From positions 5,197,001 to 5,261,000 of the forward strand of contig NZ_VAWE01000001.1 in NCBI RefSeq assembly GCF_005795905.1: DNA of 64,000 nucleotides. The letters are read 5' to 3'. Position 1 is the first letter of the stretch, and every line of letters begins with the position of its first letter. The position numbers were made by a program, and so were the translations under genes. The stretch comes from Streptomyces marianii (GTDB lineage: Bacteria > Actinomycetota > Actinomycetes > Streptomycetales > Streptomycetaceae). The notes under the pieces are model-generated. The model was not told where the DNA came from and searched no databases. It worked only from the letters and a program-made list of their open reading frames with translations. This document shows positions 1-8,657 of the stretch, piece by piece.

Positions 1-1
1 C

Positions 2-2086
2 GGTGCCGCACAGTCGGAGGCCGCGGAGGCCAAGCGCCAGGCCGCGATCGCGTCCAGCGCCGCGAACCGGGCCACCAATGCCGCCTCCGCCGCACATACC
101 CTCGCCACCACCGCGGCCGCGGCCGCCCGCACCGCCCGGGACGCAGCCAACGCCGCGGCGGACCACGCTGACAAGGCGGCGGCCGCCGCCGAGGAGGCCG
201 TGAAGTACGCGGGTCAAGCCGTCGACTACGCCAACAGGTCCACCGCCCATGCGGCGGCGGCCATGCTGGCCGCCAACACGGCCACCAAGGCCGTCTCGGA
301 CGCCCTCCTGGTGGAGCAGAACGCGCGGAAGGCCGAGGCGGAAACCCTTGAGCAGGACAAACTGCAGGCCATCGAGGAGGTCAGGCTGCTCGCTGAGATC
401 GAAACGAAGGAGGTGACTGCCTATCAGAACAAGGTCGCCCAGGCGCAGCAGACCGATCAGGCGACCAAGGACCTGATCACCAAGGCCGAGCAGGCGCTGG
501 CGGCGAACGACATGGAGCTCGCGGCGGTCCAAGGGCGCAAAGCAGCCGCCGCCCTGCTCAACTCCAGGGGTGCCTGGACCAGGCAAGCGGCCCAGTTCGC
601 TCTCTCCGGCACGGACGACGACGTGTACGCCTGGATAGCCCTCGACCGGCACCTTGCCCAGGTCCAGGACGACCGGGAGACCACGCTCCACGTGGCCACG
701 ATCGCCGGCCCCAGGATCGCCGAAGCGGCCCAGGCCGCCCTGGAGAGCCCTGATTCCAAGGCGGTCGGCGACTTCCTCACCGGCGGCATGAAGAGGGCCT
801 CCGACGAGGACAACCGGGTGGCGATCACTCGCATCCTGGACTCGAACCCCGGCAAGGCCGTCACCGAGGCGGCGAACAAGGCACTCGACCTCAACACCAC
901 CGAATCGCTGCAGGACTTCTTCGACCACGAGTACCCCAGGGCGATACGGGAGGACGACGCGGTCCTCACCCTCACGCTGATGGACACCGGGGGTGCCTTC
1001 ACCAAGGCGTACGCCGAGGTGGCCATGGAGGGGCCCACCTGGATGCGCCGCAACTTCGTCTCCCTGGTGCAGTACCGGACGGCCCAGCTCGACCACGACA
1101 CCGCCACCCATGTCGCCGCGATCCGGGGCGCCATCGCGGCTGCGGCGAAGATCGCCGAGAAGGCGCAGGAGAACGCCGCCTTGGCATCCAAGGCCGCCGC
1201 CGACGCCCGGAGTGCCGCCGCCGAGGCCAAGCAGTGGGCGGCCAAGGCACTTGACTCCGCGGCCAAGGCCGAGGACTACGCCGCCGAGGCCAGGCGGAAC
1301 GCGGACGCGGCCGACAAGTCCGCGGCCGATGCCAAGGCGTCCGCGGCCAAGGCGAGCGCGGCGGCGTCGACCGCCCGTAGCGCCGCCCGCTCCGCGAACT
1401 ACTCGGCGAACAAGGCGATGGACTCCGCCCGTTCAGCCCTCAAATCGTCGTACAGCGCCCAGGCTTCGGCCGCCAACGCCCGCGCTTCCTCGATCGCAGC
1501 GGGCAAGGACGCGGCGACGGCGGCGGCCGCGGCCACCGAGGCCAGGCAGATCGCTGCGGCCAAGCGTGAGGCCGAGGTCAAGGCCGCTGCCAAGGCCGCT
1601 GCCGAGAAGGCCCGCCGTGAGCGGGAGGCCAAGATCGACCCGGCCGACAAGGACACCAACGACCAGATCAACCCCAACGGCACCAGCACGGACGCCGACG
1701 AGTGGTGGAACGACGCCGGCTTCTACGCCGACGCGTTCAACGCGATCAGTGTCGGCGCCGGGTTCCTGGCCGCGGGCTGCGCCCTCGCCGCCTTCGTGTT
1801 CCCCCCGGCCGCCGCGGCCGCCGGCTTCTTCGCCGCGGTCTCGATGGGCGCCAGCGGCCTCGGCACCCTCTTCACCGGCATCGAACACGGCTTTACCAGT
1901 GGCGAGTTCATCGAATCCGCCATCGGCACCGGCCTGAGTCTGGTCACCTTCGGCCAGTCCAAGTGGATCGGTGCCGCAGACAAGGCTCTCGGCGGCAAGC
2001 TCATCAAGCCCGTCGTCGGCAAGATCGCCGACGTCGGCGAGGACGTCGTGTCGGGGGCCACCAAGGTCCTGTCGTCCATCTTCTGA
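2..2086 (+). CDS. ALF-repeat protein, 5' end outside window
   Basis: The frame is open from the first bases of the window to the TGA at 2084-2086, so only the last 694 residues are seen and the start lies upstream. The visible part opens with an Ala/Lys/Glu-rich, probably coiled-coil segment. It continues with about 200 residues of short helical units (for example FALSGTDDDVYAWI, ALDLNTTESLQDFF) that match the ALF short-repeat family of Streptomyces, then another very Ala-rich coiled coil. Near the C-terminus is a hydrophobic Gly/Ala stretch (about 1735-1900) that could form one or two membrane helices. ALF-repeat proteins are often fused to a C-terminal toxin or peptidase; none is visible here. 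A broken nuclease gene follows 254 bp downstream. Family assignment is fairly sure; function is unknown. Confidence 0.75.
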   Translation, partial: GAAQSEAAEAKRQAAIASSAANRATNAASAAHTLATTAAAAARTARDAANAAADHADKAAAAAEEAVKYAGQAVDYANRSTAHAAAAMLAANTATKAVSDALLVEQNARKAEAETLEQDKLQAIEEVRLLAEIETKEVTAYQNKVAQAQQTDQATKDLITKAEQALAANDMELAAVQGRKAAAALLNSRGAWTRQAAQFALSGTDDDVYAWIALDRHLAQVQDDRETTLHVATIAGPRIAEAAQAALESPDSKAVGDFLTGGMKRASDEDNRVAITRILDSNPGKAVTEAANKALDLNTTESLQDFFDHEYPRAIREDDAVLTLTLMDTGGAFTKAYAEVAMEGPTWMRRNFVSLVQYRTAQLDHDTATHVAAIRGAIAAAAKIAEKAQENAALASKAAADARSAAAEAKQWAAKALDSAAKAEDYAAEARRNADAADKSAADAKASAAKASAAASTARSAARSANYSANKAMDSARSALKSSYSAQASAANARASSIAAGKDAATAAAAATEARQIAAAKREAEVKAAAKAAAEKARREREAKIDPADKDTNDQINPNGTSTDADEWWNDAGFYADAFNAISVGAGFLAAGCALAAFVFPPAAAAAGFFAAVSMGASGLGTLFTGIEHGFTSGEFIESAIGTGLSLVTFGQSKWIGAADKALGGKLIKPVVGKIADVGEDVVSGATKVLSSIF

Positions 2087-2340
2087 CCTGCGTGGCAGCG
2101 CTCGGCGCCCGGGCCTGCCCGAACGGCCGCGGCCCGAGCCCGGCCGGTCCCGGCGCCGACGAGCCTGGCGCCCCGGCCGGTCCCCACCGCAGGAGAACGA
2201 CGCTGGCGAACTGCTGACCGTGCCGGTCCGAATCCTCTGGATGTCCGGCCGTCGCCCGCCGCCCGAGGGGCACCGCTGTGCCGGTGCCCCTCATTGCCCC
2301 TTACCGAAGCCGTCGGGGCACCCACGCCAACAAGAGAGGT

Positions 2341-2634
2341 ATGACAATCATGCATGAGATACGACATGGTCGGCCCGGACGGAGACGTGCCCGGTCAACC
2401 GTACTGGCCCTGGTGACAGTGGTGACGCTGGGACTCACCACAACCGGCATGAGCTCAGCGCAGCAGAGGGCCGAAGAGAAGCCCCAGCGGGTGAGCAGGC
2501 TCGACACAGCGGACCTGCCGGCCACCGCCCCCCTCACCGAGACCGGCAGGTTTGCGGCCGGCTCCGGTGAGGAATGCACCGCCACCGCGCCGGGCTCCAA
2601 GGAGCGCCGCGCGGTGCCGTCGAGTCCTGTGTGA
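2341..2634 (+). pseudogene. N-terminal fragment (signal peptide) of broken secreted nuclease
   Basis: The ATG at 2341 follows a good ribosome site (AGAGAGGT directly upstream). The product begins with an Arg-rich n-region and a hydrophobic stretch (STVLALVTVVTLGLTTTG), a typical Sec signal peptide, followed by a short acidic and Thr/Pro-rich stretch. The frame ends at 2634, but near the end it reads GEECTATAPGSKERRA and the frame +2 downstream continues naturally as VESCVTVTPAP. This places a frameshift at about 2610-2634. It is the 5' part of the nuclease locus that continues to 4279. A real indel and a sequencing error cannot be told apart here, but the next two loci are broken as well. Confidence 0.6.
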
Positions 2635-3758
2635 CGGTCACCCCAGCCCCCGCGAAGGCGCAGATTCGAACCCGTGTCGCCGCCACCGCCCCCACCGCCG
2701 CGGCCGCCGGCAGTTGCGACATCACCAACCCCGGCAACTACCGCTACGAGCGCTTCTCGTACTGCGTGACCGGCATCAACGTCACCTACATCCTCCGCGA
2801 CAACAGGGGTCTGGAGATCGGACGCGGCATCCTGGAGGTCTCGACCGGCGCCGACCTGTCCCCGACCGCCACGACCTGGAGCGAGCAGGTCACCGTCAAG
2901 ATGACGGCCGCCTCCGGCGATGTAACCTCCCTGGACGCCAAGTTCAAGGCATCCTGCGACGCAGGATGCACGGCCACCAAGACCATGCCCTGGTACGCCG
3001 GCGCCATCACCCTCGGCAAGACCCTGACCGGAACCGTCACCTACTCCTCGCCCCAGACGACGGGTTCCTCCGCCTCGTTCTACACGTCCTACGCGATGTA
3101 CGTGACGTCCCCGGGCGCGACGGCGACCGACCCGAACGCGTCCTGGAAGAACGCGCGTCAGGTCAGGTGCGACCACGCGGTCGGCGGCACTTCGGTGGCG
3201 GGCTGTGCGGTTCCGTCGGTCATGCCCGAGCTGTCGATGAGCACGCAGGGCTCGGATAAGGGCGGCGCGGTGGCGGCGTATCTGTGGGCCCAGAAGAACC
3301 TCACCGATCGCTGGGGGCTCAACACCGCGCTGACCCGGTCGACGAGCGGCGTGGACGTCCGTACGAGTAGCACCTGTGGAAGCGGGGCGTCGGAGCCGTT
3401 CCCGGACGCGAGCGACCTCATACCGACTGACACCTGTGCCCAGTTCCCCCTCGCGGAGACGAAGGAAGGCGGAAGGGACGGTGCTGAGTGCGCCGAGCTT
3501 ATTCCGTACTACGGCAACGGCGGATGGCCCGAGCTCAACGGCGGTTCGAGCCTCGACACCTCCCAGCGATGTGTGCGCGCCCACGTAGCCGCTGTCGACA
3601 AGCAGTTCGCGGCCGGCCAGCTCGCCGACGGCTTCGCGGGCCAGCGGGTCATCGACGCCGACCAGTTCAAGCTGACGTTCACGGCGGCGCTCGACGGTTC
3701 GCACGCGGAGTGCCTGGGGATCTCGCCGGAGGGCGCGCGCCCGGTCGGCAACGGCTGA
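2617..3758 (+). pseudogene. NucA/NucB-type nuclease domain fragment (frameshifted)
   Basis: This is the middle part of the broken secreted nuclease. The first half is a Cys-containing beta-type region (SCDITNPGNYRYERF onward). The second half matches the NucA/NucB DNase layout of secreted Streptomyces proteins: RCDHAVGG, AGCAVPSV, a segment ending SSTCGSG, then the position of the family signature. There it reads CAQFPLAETKEGG where relatives have CDEYP/CDEFPFA-xxKEGG, so both acidic residues of the signature (Asp-Glu) are replaced by Ala-Gln. The rest (VRAHVAAVDKQFAAGQ, RVIDADQFKLTF) fits the family end. The frame has no clear start of its own and stops at 3758, where homology appears to continue in another frame. 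From family knowledge the changed residues should abolish or alter activity; that is inference. Confidence 0.6.
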
Positions 3759-4279
3759 TCCTGAACACCACCGAACCGGTCCCCCACGTCAGGAAGAACG
3801 ATCAGACGAGCACGGCCGGCCACCGGGCGACCAAGGCTACCGCCTGCCTGGGCAAGCAGCCCGGCCCCGGTAGTGAAGCCGGCGGAGAGATCACCGGTTG
3901 GCTGGACGCGGCCGACTACGCTTCCGCGCACAACCTCAGCGACCAGCTCGCCCGGTGTCACCTGATCGCCAACATTCTCGGCGGGCGGATCTCGAAGAAC
4001 CTCGTGCCCTGCTGGCAGGTCGGGGTGAACACCGGTGCAGGCAGCATGTGGGAGTACGAGGAGCAGGTCCGGGACGAGGTGCGGCTGGCATCGTTCAGCG
4101 AGGACGACGCGATCCTCTACGAGGTGACTCCCACCTATCTGAGCGCCGACAGCACGATTCCGGTGGGCGTTACCATGAGCGCCAAGATCGAGCGCGAGGA
4201 CGGTTCGGTCGAACTAATGTTCCAAAACGTCTACATCCCCAACACCCAGACCGGCGGAGCGCACAACCTCGGCAACTGA
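3756..4279 (+). pseudogene. C-terminal DNA/RNA non-specific endonuclease-like fragment
   Basis: This is the third frame of the same locus. It carries LARCHLIANILGG, SKNLVPCWQVGVN, MWEYEEQVRDEVR and YEVTPTYLSADSTIP, the order of motifs in DNA/RNA non-specific endonuclease domains of polymorphic-toxin-like proteins (His of the RGH/CHL motif, then NLVP). There is no ATG or GTG with a ribosome site close to 3758, so it is best read as the displaced C-terminal domain of the protein starting at 2341: signal peptide, NucA/NucB-like domain, endonuclease-like domain. The frame change lies at about 3745-3770. The domain itself looks well preserved, which suggests recent breakage. A separate gene with a non-standard start is possible but less likely. 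Confidence 0.55.
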
Positions 4280-4317
4280 TCTCTCCCCGCACCTTGTCCG
4301 TGCCCTCGGGAGCCAGA

Positions 4318-5339
4318 ATGAGTTTCACCACCCCACCGCGGCCGCTCGACGTGACCGCGCTCTTCCCTCAACTGGCCCCGCTGGCGCGCACGGCGACCCG
4401 GCTGCATCCGCGGCCGGGCTCGCCGACGGTGCACGACAGTTCCGTCGGCGGCGCGCTGCTGTGGCCAGCCGACGAGCCGTGGCCGCACTGCGGAGGACCG
4501 CACGAGAGAGGTGCGACGCGCGCAGGGTTCTGTTGCCGGACGACATCCGGCTCCTCCGCCGTGTCCAGGCGGCGGTAGCAAGCCGGCGGCACCTCGGCGG
4601 CCCGGCCTCCCGGCCCACGCCCGAGGGCTGGCCACCGAGAAGCGGATCCTCCAGGGCCGCCCCTGGCCCGAGGACCCGGTTCCCCTGCTCCCTGTCGCCC
4701 AGCTGTACGCCCGTGACGTCCCACTCCCGTTCAGCCCGCCCGGGGCCGACCTCCTCCAGGTCCTGTGGTGCCCCTTCGACCACCCGAGCCACCCCCGCAC
4801 CGCGGTCTTCTGGCGCTCCGCCAGCACCGTCACCGACGTCCTCGACGCGCCGCCCGAACCGCCCGCGCTCAAGTCCCAGGGCTATCTCCCGGAGCCGTCC
4901 CTGCTGGCACCGGAGCGGGTCACGGAGTACCCCGCCTTCATGGAGCTGGACGAGGAGTTGCGGCAGGAGCTGGGCGACCCGAGCCGGTGGGGCGGCTCCT
5001 GCCCCGCCACTCCGCGGGAGTCCTACGAGAGCGAGCTGTCCACTTCCCCCGGCTGGAAGACCGGCGGCTGGTCCCGCTGGGGCCTGTCCGACCCCATGCC
5101 CCGCCGCTGCCCGGAGTGCGGCACCGAGGCGCTCCCGCTCCTCACCATCGCCACCCTCGGATGGGACGCCGACAGCGACAGCTGGGCCCCTGAGGAGGAG
5201 CGGACCAACCCGACTCCACTCCTTCCTCGGCACTCCGCCCGCGAACTTCACCCTGATCGGGATCGCCCGCGGCTCCAGCCTCCAGCTCCACGCCTGCCCG
5301 TCCTCCCCGGATCACCCCCATATCGAGCTGGTCCAGTAA
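4318..5339 (+). pseudogene. Hypothetical protein (possibly DUF1963-like), multiple frameshifts
   Basis: The ATG at 4318 opens a frame reading SSVGGALLWPADEPWPHC, typical of a Streptomyces family of about 330 residues that I would place near DUF1963. The frame then changes at least three times: frame 1 to about 4510, frame 3 at about 4520-4600 (LPDDIRLLRRVQAAV), frame 2 at about 4610-5220 (PVAQLYARDVP, LLQVLWCPFDHP, GWKTGGWSRWG, RRCPECGTEALPLLTIA), and frame 3 again to the TAG at 5339 (LQLHACPSSPDHPHIELVQ). The pieces are collinear and together cover the expected length, so the gene was intact recently. It has no clear function. It lies 39 bp after the broken nuclease gene and shares its decay. 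Confidence 0.65.
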
Positions 5340-5372
5340 GCAAGCCCGGCGCCCAGGTACACCGAGACGCCA

Positions 5373-5470
5373 CGAGCGCGCTTCCCATACCTCGGAAAAC
5401 TGAGCTCTGTCGGCGAGCCGCTCCTTTGGCCCGCCGACGACCCCCTGGCCGCACCGAGAAGGACCGGACC
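5373..5470 (+). pseudogene. Scrap of a second copy of the preceding hypothetical gene
   Basis: In frame 3 this stretch encodes LSSVGEPLLWPADDPLAAP, clearly related to SSVGGALLWPADEPWPHC near the N-terminus of the gene at 4318. It is only 34 bp past that gene's stop, so it looks like the remnant of a tandem paralogue. No start codon with a ribosome site and no further similarity were found; the frame runs on to 5738 without recognisable content. Confidence 0.45.
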
Positions 5471-5874
5471 AGCGGCACGTGATGTCGGGCGCATCACACT
5501 AGGCTCCGAATGTATGCACGTGCATCTTCTTGGCGGAGGCGGCAGCCGTGCAACTGTGGGACTCGACTCTGCACCCGCTACAGAGGTGGGCCGCGAGCGG
5601 AGAGGTCTTGCCTCTGGGGAGCTATTCGGCATTCGGACAGTACCCGCCTGTGACATCGCCGCCAGGAAGCTGCTCCAGGGGCTCGTGGGCTGCTCCGGAG
5701 CCCAGGAGCAAACGAGCGTCTGCCGTCGCGACACATGAACAACGGTTCTACAGAACGGCACGGTGTGTGTTCTGGCCTCGTGTGACGGAGCCTGCGGTGG
5801 GCTGCGCCGCGGCGAGGGCGCCCGCATATGTGACGGCTCCGCACGAGGGTGCTAGTAGGGTAATGTGACCGCCC
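5471..5874. other. Intergenic stretch without recognisable gene
   Basis: About 400 bp between the degraded locus and the membrane protein gene. Short open frames exist on both strands but none has a ribosome site or familiar motifs. The AT-richer segment just before the next gene (GCTAGTAGGGTAATGT, 5851-5866) may hold its promoter; this is a guess. Confidence 0.3.
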
Positions 5875-7224
5875 GTGATGAGCGCCAATGACCTCACTGC
5901 CGTTTCTCGGTCCCGAGCAGGCGATGTGGGGTCGTCCGAAACCCGCCGGAGAAAGAGCATACGTCGGTCGCGCCGGTGGATGCTCCCCGCGCTGATTGCC
6001 ATCGCGTACATAATTCTCCAGATCATCGGTAGGCCCACCCTGGCGCCGGCCAATGACGCCTACCGTTACAACCAGGCCGCGCTGCAGTTCCTCGGTGACT
6101 CTCCGGAGCAGGCGCACCGGACCGCGTTGAAGGCGTACTGCCACGACAAGGTGCGACGGGAGACCCGCTCTCACGGGTTGAAGCCGGAGAATTTGCGCGA
6201 TAACGCTGCTCCGTACCCCACGCCGGGGAAAGGGTTCTCCGCATGCATGGCAGAGTCGGCTGACGGGCTGAAACCGCTCAGCCCTCGCTATGAGCGCATA
6301 TTCGATGTCCGGCCGGGGTTCCCGGTGCTGGCCGCGCCGTTTGTCGCCGTGTTCGGCGCGGGTTCGGGACTGCTCGTCACCTCGGTCCTGTTTACGGTTG
6401 TCGGTGGCCTCGTCGCCTACCTGTTGCTGCGCGCCGTAGGCGCACCTGCAAGGTTCGCCCTAGTCGGACAGGCCTTCTTCTACGCCTGTCCGATCGGCTG
6501 GTGGGGTGGATACCCCCTCACAGAGGGCCCTGTCCTCGCTCTCATCATGACTTCCTTGTTGGGTGCGTGGTGGCTGTTCAATCGTCGCCTTACCGCAGGA
6601 ACGATCCTGCTCACCGGGTCCATGGTGGTGGGCACAGCTGTCAAGTACTCGACTTTCCTGCTCGTTGCGGGGGCATTGGCGGCCTCTGCGATGGTGTGCC
6701 TGGCACTGGTGGCCGGCACGAGGCATCGGGGCACGTATCTCATGGCTGCCCTGAATGCGGCCGTGGTTCTTGGGATCGGTGCGCTCAGCATCCACTACAA
6801 CCTGCCGGGCAGTACCGAGACGTTGCAGGACACTTTCACTGATCACTTCGCCCAGCCCGATGTCGCCGCCCCTTGGCCCATGCTGGTCGAGCTAAACGGC
6901 AATTACTGGGCCCACTGGATTCAGGAGCAGGTCCGCAGCCCCTGGCTTATCGCTGCTGTCGGCCTCGGCGCATGGGGCCTGTTCCGGCACAGCCGTGCGC
7001 TCGGCTGGATCGTTCTGGCCGTCGGATTGACGGGCATCGCGGCCGAGATCGCGCACCCCGTCGACAGCCAGGGCGACCGGCTCATGCTCAACGTATGGGT
7101 CATCGCCGTCGTCGGTTTGCCCCTCCTGCTCCACCAGCTCATCCAGGGCCGTGAGAGGGTTTCGCAGCTTCCTGTTGACGGCACCGTATCCGACAGCCGG
7201 CAGGTGTCCCGGAGCGCTCACTGA
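5875..7224 (+). CDS. Multi-pass membrane protein, GT-C glycosyltransferase-like
   Basis: The start is the GTG at 5875 or the adjacent ATG at 5878, giving about 449 residues. After a basic cytoplasmic N-terminus there is a first membrane helix (LPALIAIAYIILQII) and then an extracytoplasmic loop with paired acidic residues and PANDAYRYNQAAL. About eight to ten further hydrophobic helices follow. A long first loop after TM1 with acidic residues is the plan of GT-C enzymes that use polyprenol-phosphate sugars (ArnT/PMT type). The convergent neighbour makes polyprenol-phosphomannose, the donor such enzymes use, which supports a role in mannosylation or lipid-linked sugar transfer at the membrane. 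Exact substrate is unknown. The stop codon is inside the shared palindrome at 7221-7268. Confidence 0.65.
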   Translation: MMSANDLTAVSRSRAGDVGSSETRRRKSIRRSRRWMLPALIAIAYIILQIIGRPTLAPANDAYRYNQAALQFLGDSPEQAHRTALKAYCHDKVRRETRSHGLKPENLRDNAAPYPTPGKGFSACMAESADGLKPLSPRYERIFDVRPGFPVLAAPFVAVFGAGSGLLVTSVLFTVVGGLVAYLLLRAVGAPARFALVGQAFFYACPIGWWGGYPLTEGPVLALIMTSLLGAWWLFNRRLTAGTILLTGSMVVGTAVKYSTFLLVAGALAASAMVCLALVAGTRHRGTYLMAALNAAVVLGIGALSIHYNLPGSTETLQDTFTDHFAQPDVAAPWPMLVELNGNYWAHWIQEQVRSPWLIAAVGLGAWGLFRHSRALGWIVLAVGLTGIAAEIAHPVDSQGDRLMLNVWVIAVVGLPLLLHQLIQGRERVSQLPVDGTVSDSRQVSRSAH

Positions 7225-7268
7225 ATTGAGGCCCGTCCTGCGGGCCCGCAGGACGGGCCTCAATTCAG
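7221..7268. terminator. Perfect 48-bp palindrome, bidirectional terminator over both stop codons
   Basis: The 24 bases 7221-7244 are the exact reverse complement of 7245-7268, with no loop bases in the DNA. The rightward gene's TGA (7222-7224) and the leftward gene's TGA (7265-7267 read on the minus strand) sit at mirror positions inside it. Transcribed from either side it gives a long GC-rich hairpin, so it should end both convergent transcripts. Confidence 0.85.
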
Positions 7269-8026
7269 CCGCGTCCCAGGAGTGCTCTGGCCCTGTGGCC
7301 AAGGCCCCAGGCGGTCACCCGCCACAGCGCCTCCGCCACGATCGCGCGGCTCATCTTGCTGTCGCCCCGCTCCCGCTCGACGAAGGTGATCGGCACCTCG
7401 ACGACATGGAAACCGGACTTCACGGTCCGCCAGGCAAGATCAACCTGGAAGCAGTACCCCTGGGAGGCGACCTCGGCGATACCCAGTCCTTCCAGCGTCT
7501 CCTTGCGGAACGCCCGGAAGCCGCCGGTCACGTCGCGGATGGGTACTCCCAGCATCAGACGGGAGTAGAGGCTGCCGCCTCGCGACAGGAACTCCCGGGA
7601 CTTGGGCCAATTCACTACACTCCCGCCGGGAACCCAACGGGACCCGAGCACCAGATCCGCACCGGGTAGCGCCGTAAGCAGGCGGGGCAGTTCCTCGGGG
7701 CGGTGAGAGCCATCGGCGTCCATCTCGACCAGGACGCCGTAATCGTTCTCGATGCCCCAGCCGAAACCAGCCAGATACGCTGCGCCGAGGCCTTCTTTCC
7801 CCTTGCGGTGCAGCACGTGTATATGGTTGTCGTCGGCTGCGAGCTCGTCCACGATCTTGCCGGTGCCGTCCGGGCTGTTGTCGTCGACGACAAGAATGTG
7901 CGCATGGGGCACGGAACTACGGACCCGAGAGGTAATCGCCGCGATGTTCTCGGCCTCGTTGTAGGTCGGAATGATCACCAACACCGTGCCGAGCGGGCCT
8001 GTGGTCCGCTGACCGCCTTCACTCAC
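7265..8026 (-). CDS. ppm1: Polyprenol monophosphomannose synthase
   Basis: Family-2 glycosyltransferase that moves mannose from GDP-mannose to polyprenyl phosphate on the cytoplasmic face of the membrane. I chose the GTG at 8026 (253 residues) because GAGGTGG lies 7 bases upstream; the open frame extends to 8200 but that extension looks non-coding. Visible motifs are IIPTYNEAEN (18-27), VVDDNSPDGT (46-55), the metal-binding DxD as MDADGSH (102-108), VLGSRWVPGG, DVTGGFRAFR and the C-terminal GDSKMS, all standard for the Dpm1/Ppm1 family. Like bacterial soluble Dpm1 it has no C-terminal membrane domain. It is convergent with the GT-C-like membrane protein, a plausible user of its product. Confidence 0.9.
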   Translation of the reverse strand: MSEGGQRTTGPLGTVLVIIPTYNEAENIAAITSRVRSSVPHAHILVVDDNSPDGTGKIVDELAADDNHIHVLHRKGKEGLGAAYLAGFGWGIENDYGVLVEMDADGSHRPEELPRLLTALPGADLVLGSRWVPGGSVVNWPKSREFLSRGGSLYSRLMLGVPIRDVTGGFRAFRKETLEGLGIAEVASQGYCFQVDLAWRTVKSGFHVVEVPITFVERERGDSKMSRAIVAEALWRVTAWGLGHRARALLGRG

Positions 8027-8657
8027 TGTGTATCCACCTCGTGTGCTTGCCGGTACAGAGGCCCGGCTGGTCCCCGTGAGCATACGGGCCCGAACGCGAG
8101 CGGCCGTGCGGGGGGTGATAAAGACGCCTGCATGGGAAATGGACCTGTCGGCCCCGAGACGGGTACTCGGCAAAGGGTGTCGAGTCGCCGTGTAGTGCAC
8201 GGCGCGGGTGGCCTCCGGGGCCGAGCCGAGATCACGCCAGCTTGTAGAAGCTCACGCGCAGCGAGAACCCCCTGGTCAGCCCCACTCTCATTTCCCATGC
8301 CCCAAAAATGACCTTGATTAGATATTCATCAAATTAACAGTGTCCAGATCAGAGGGCATGTCAAGTCTCTTCTTCAGCGGCGGCTCTCACCGGGCGCAAG
8401 GACCAGCCCAAGGGCTTCGGCAGGCGCGACTTCCGTAACCTGCTGATTCACGCCCGTAGCCAACCCGGCGGTCTGATCGTCGTTTGCCCATCAAGGAGCC
8501 GCCTCCGGTGCACGGGGGCTCCCCCGCCTCTCCCGGGCCGAGGGGAAAGATCGCAAGGCGCCGGATCGACCTCGTGGTGGGCCTGCTCGGTTGCTTCGGC
8601 AACGCCGCGAGTCGCCGTGCGGGCGTCGCGACGGGGCGAACGCTGCCTGGTGCGGCG
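8027..8657. other. Intergenic region with AT-rich patch and dispersed repeat
   Basis: 631 bp without a supported gene. Next to the ppm1 start is its upstream region; an unusually AT-rich patch lies at about 8304-8345 and may carry a leftward promoter. The right part (8500-8642) is the dispersed repeat described separately. Open frames here have no ribosome site or homology I recognise. Confidence 0.4.
8500..8642 (-). repeat. Dispersed 3'-flanking repeat, copy A
   Basis: About 140 bp closely resembling 30524-30695. The core (8538-8608) matches with only a few changes, including AGGCGCCGGATCGACC and TTCGGCAACGCCGCG, and the flanks share TCCGGTGCACGGGG and GTCGCGACGGGGCGAACG. It lies directly behind the stop of a leftward gene (DUF58, stop at 8658), as copy B does behind another leftward gene. 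Read on the minus strand both copies translate to SIRRLAIFP, a string familiar from spurious Streptomyces ORFs. It contains GC-rich inverted repeats and may act as a 3'-end or terminator element. Confidence 0.65.

Noticed and set aside
8027..8200. N-terminal extension of the polyprenol-phosphomannose synthase
   Set aside because: The GTG at 8026 has a strong GAGGTGG site and matches the family start; the extension has no similarity.
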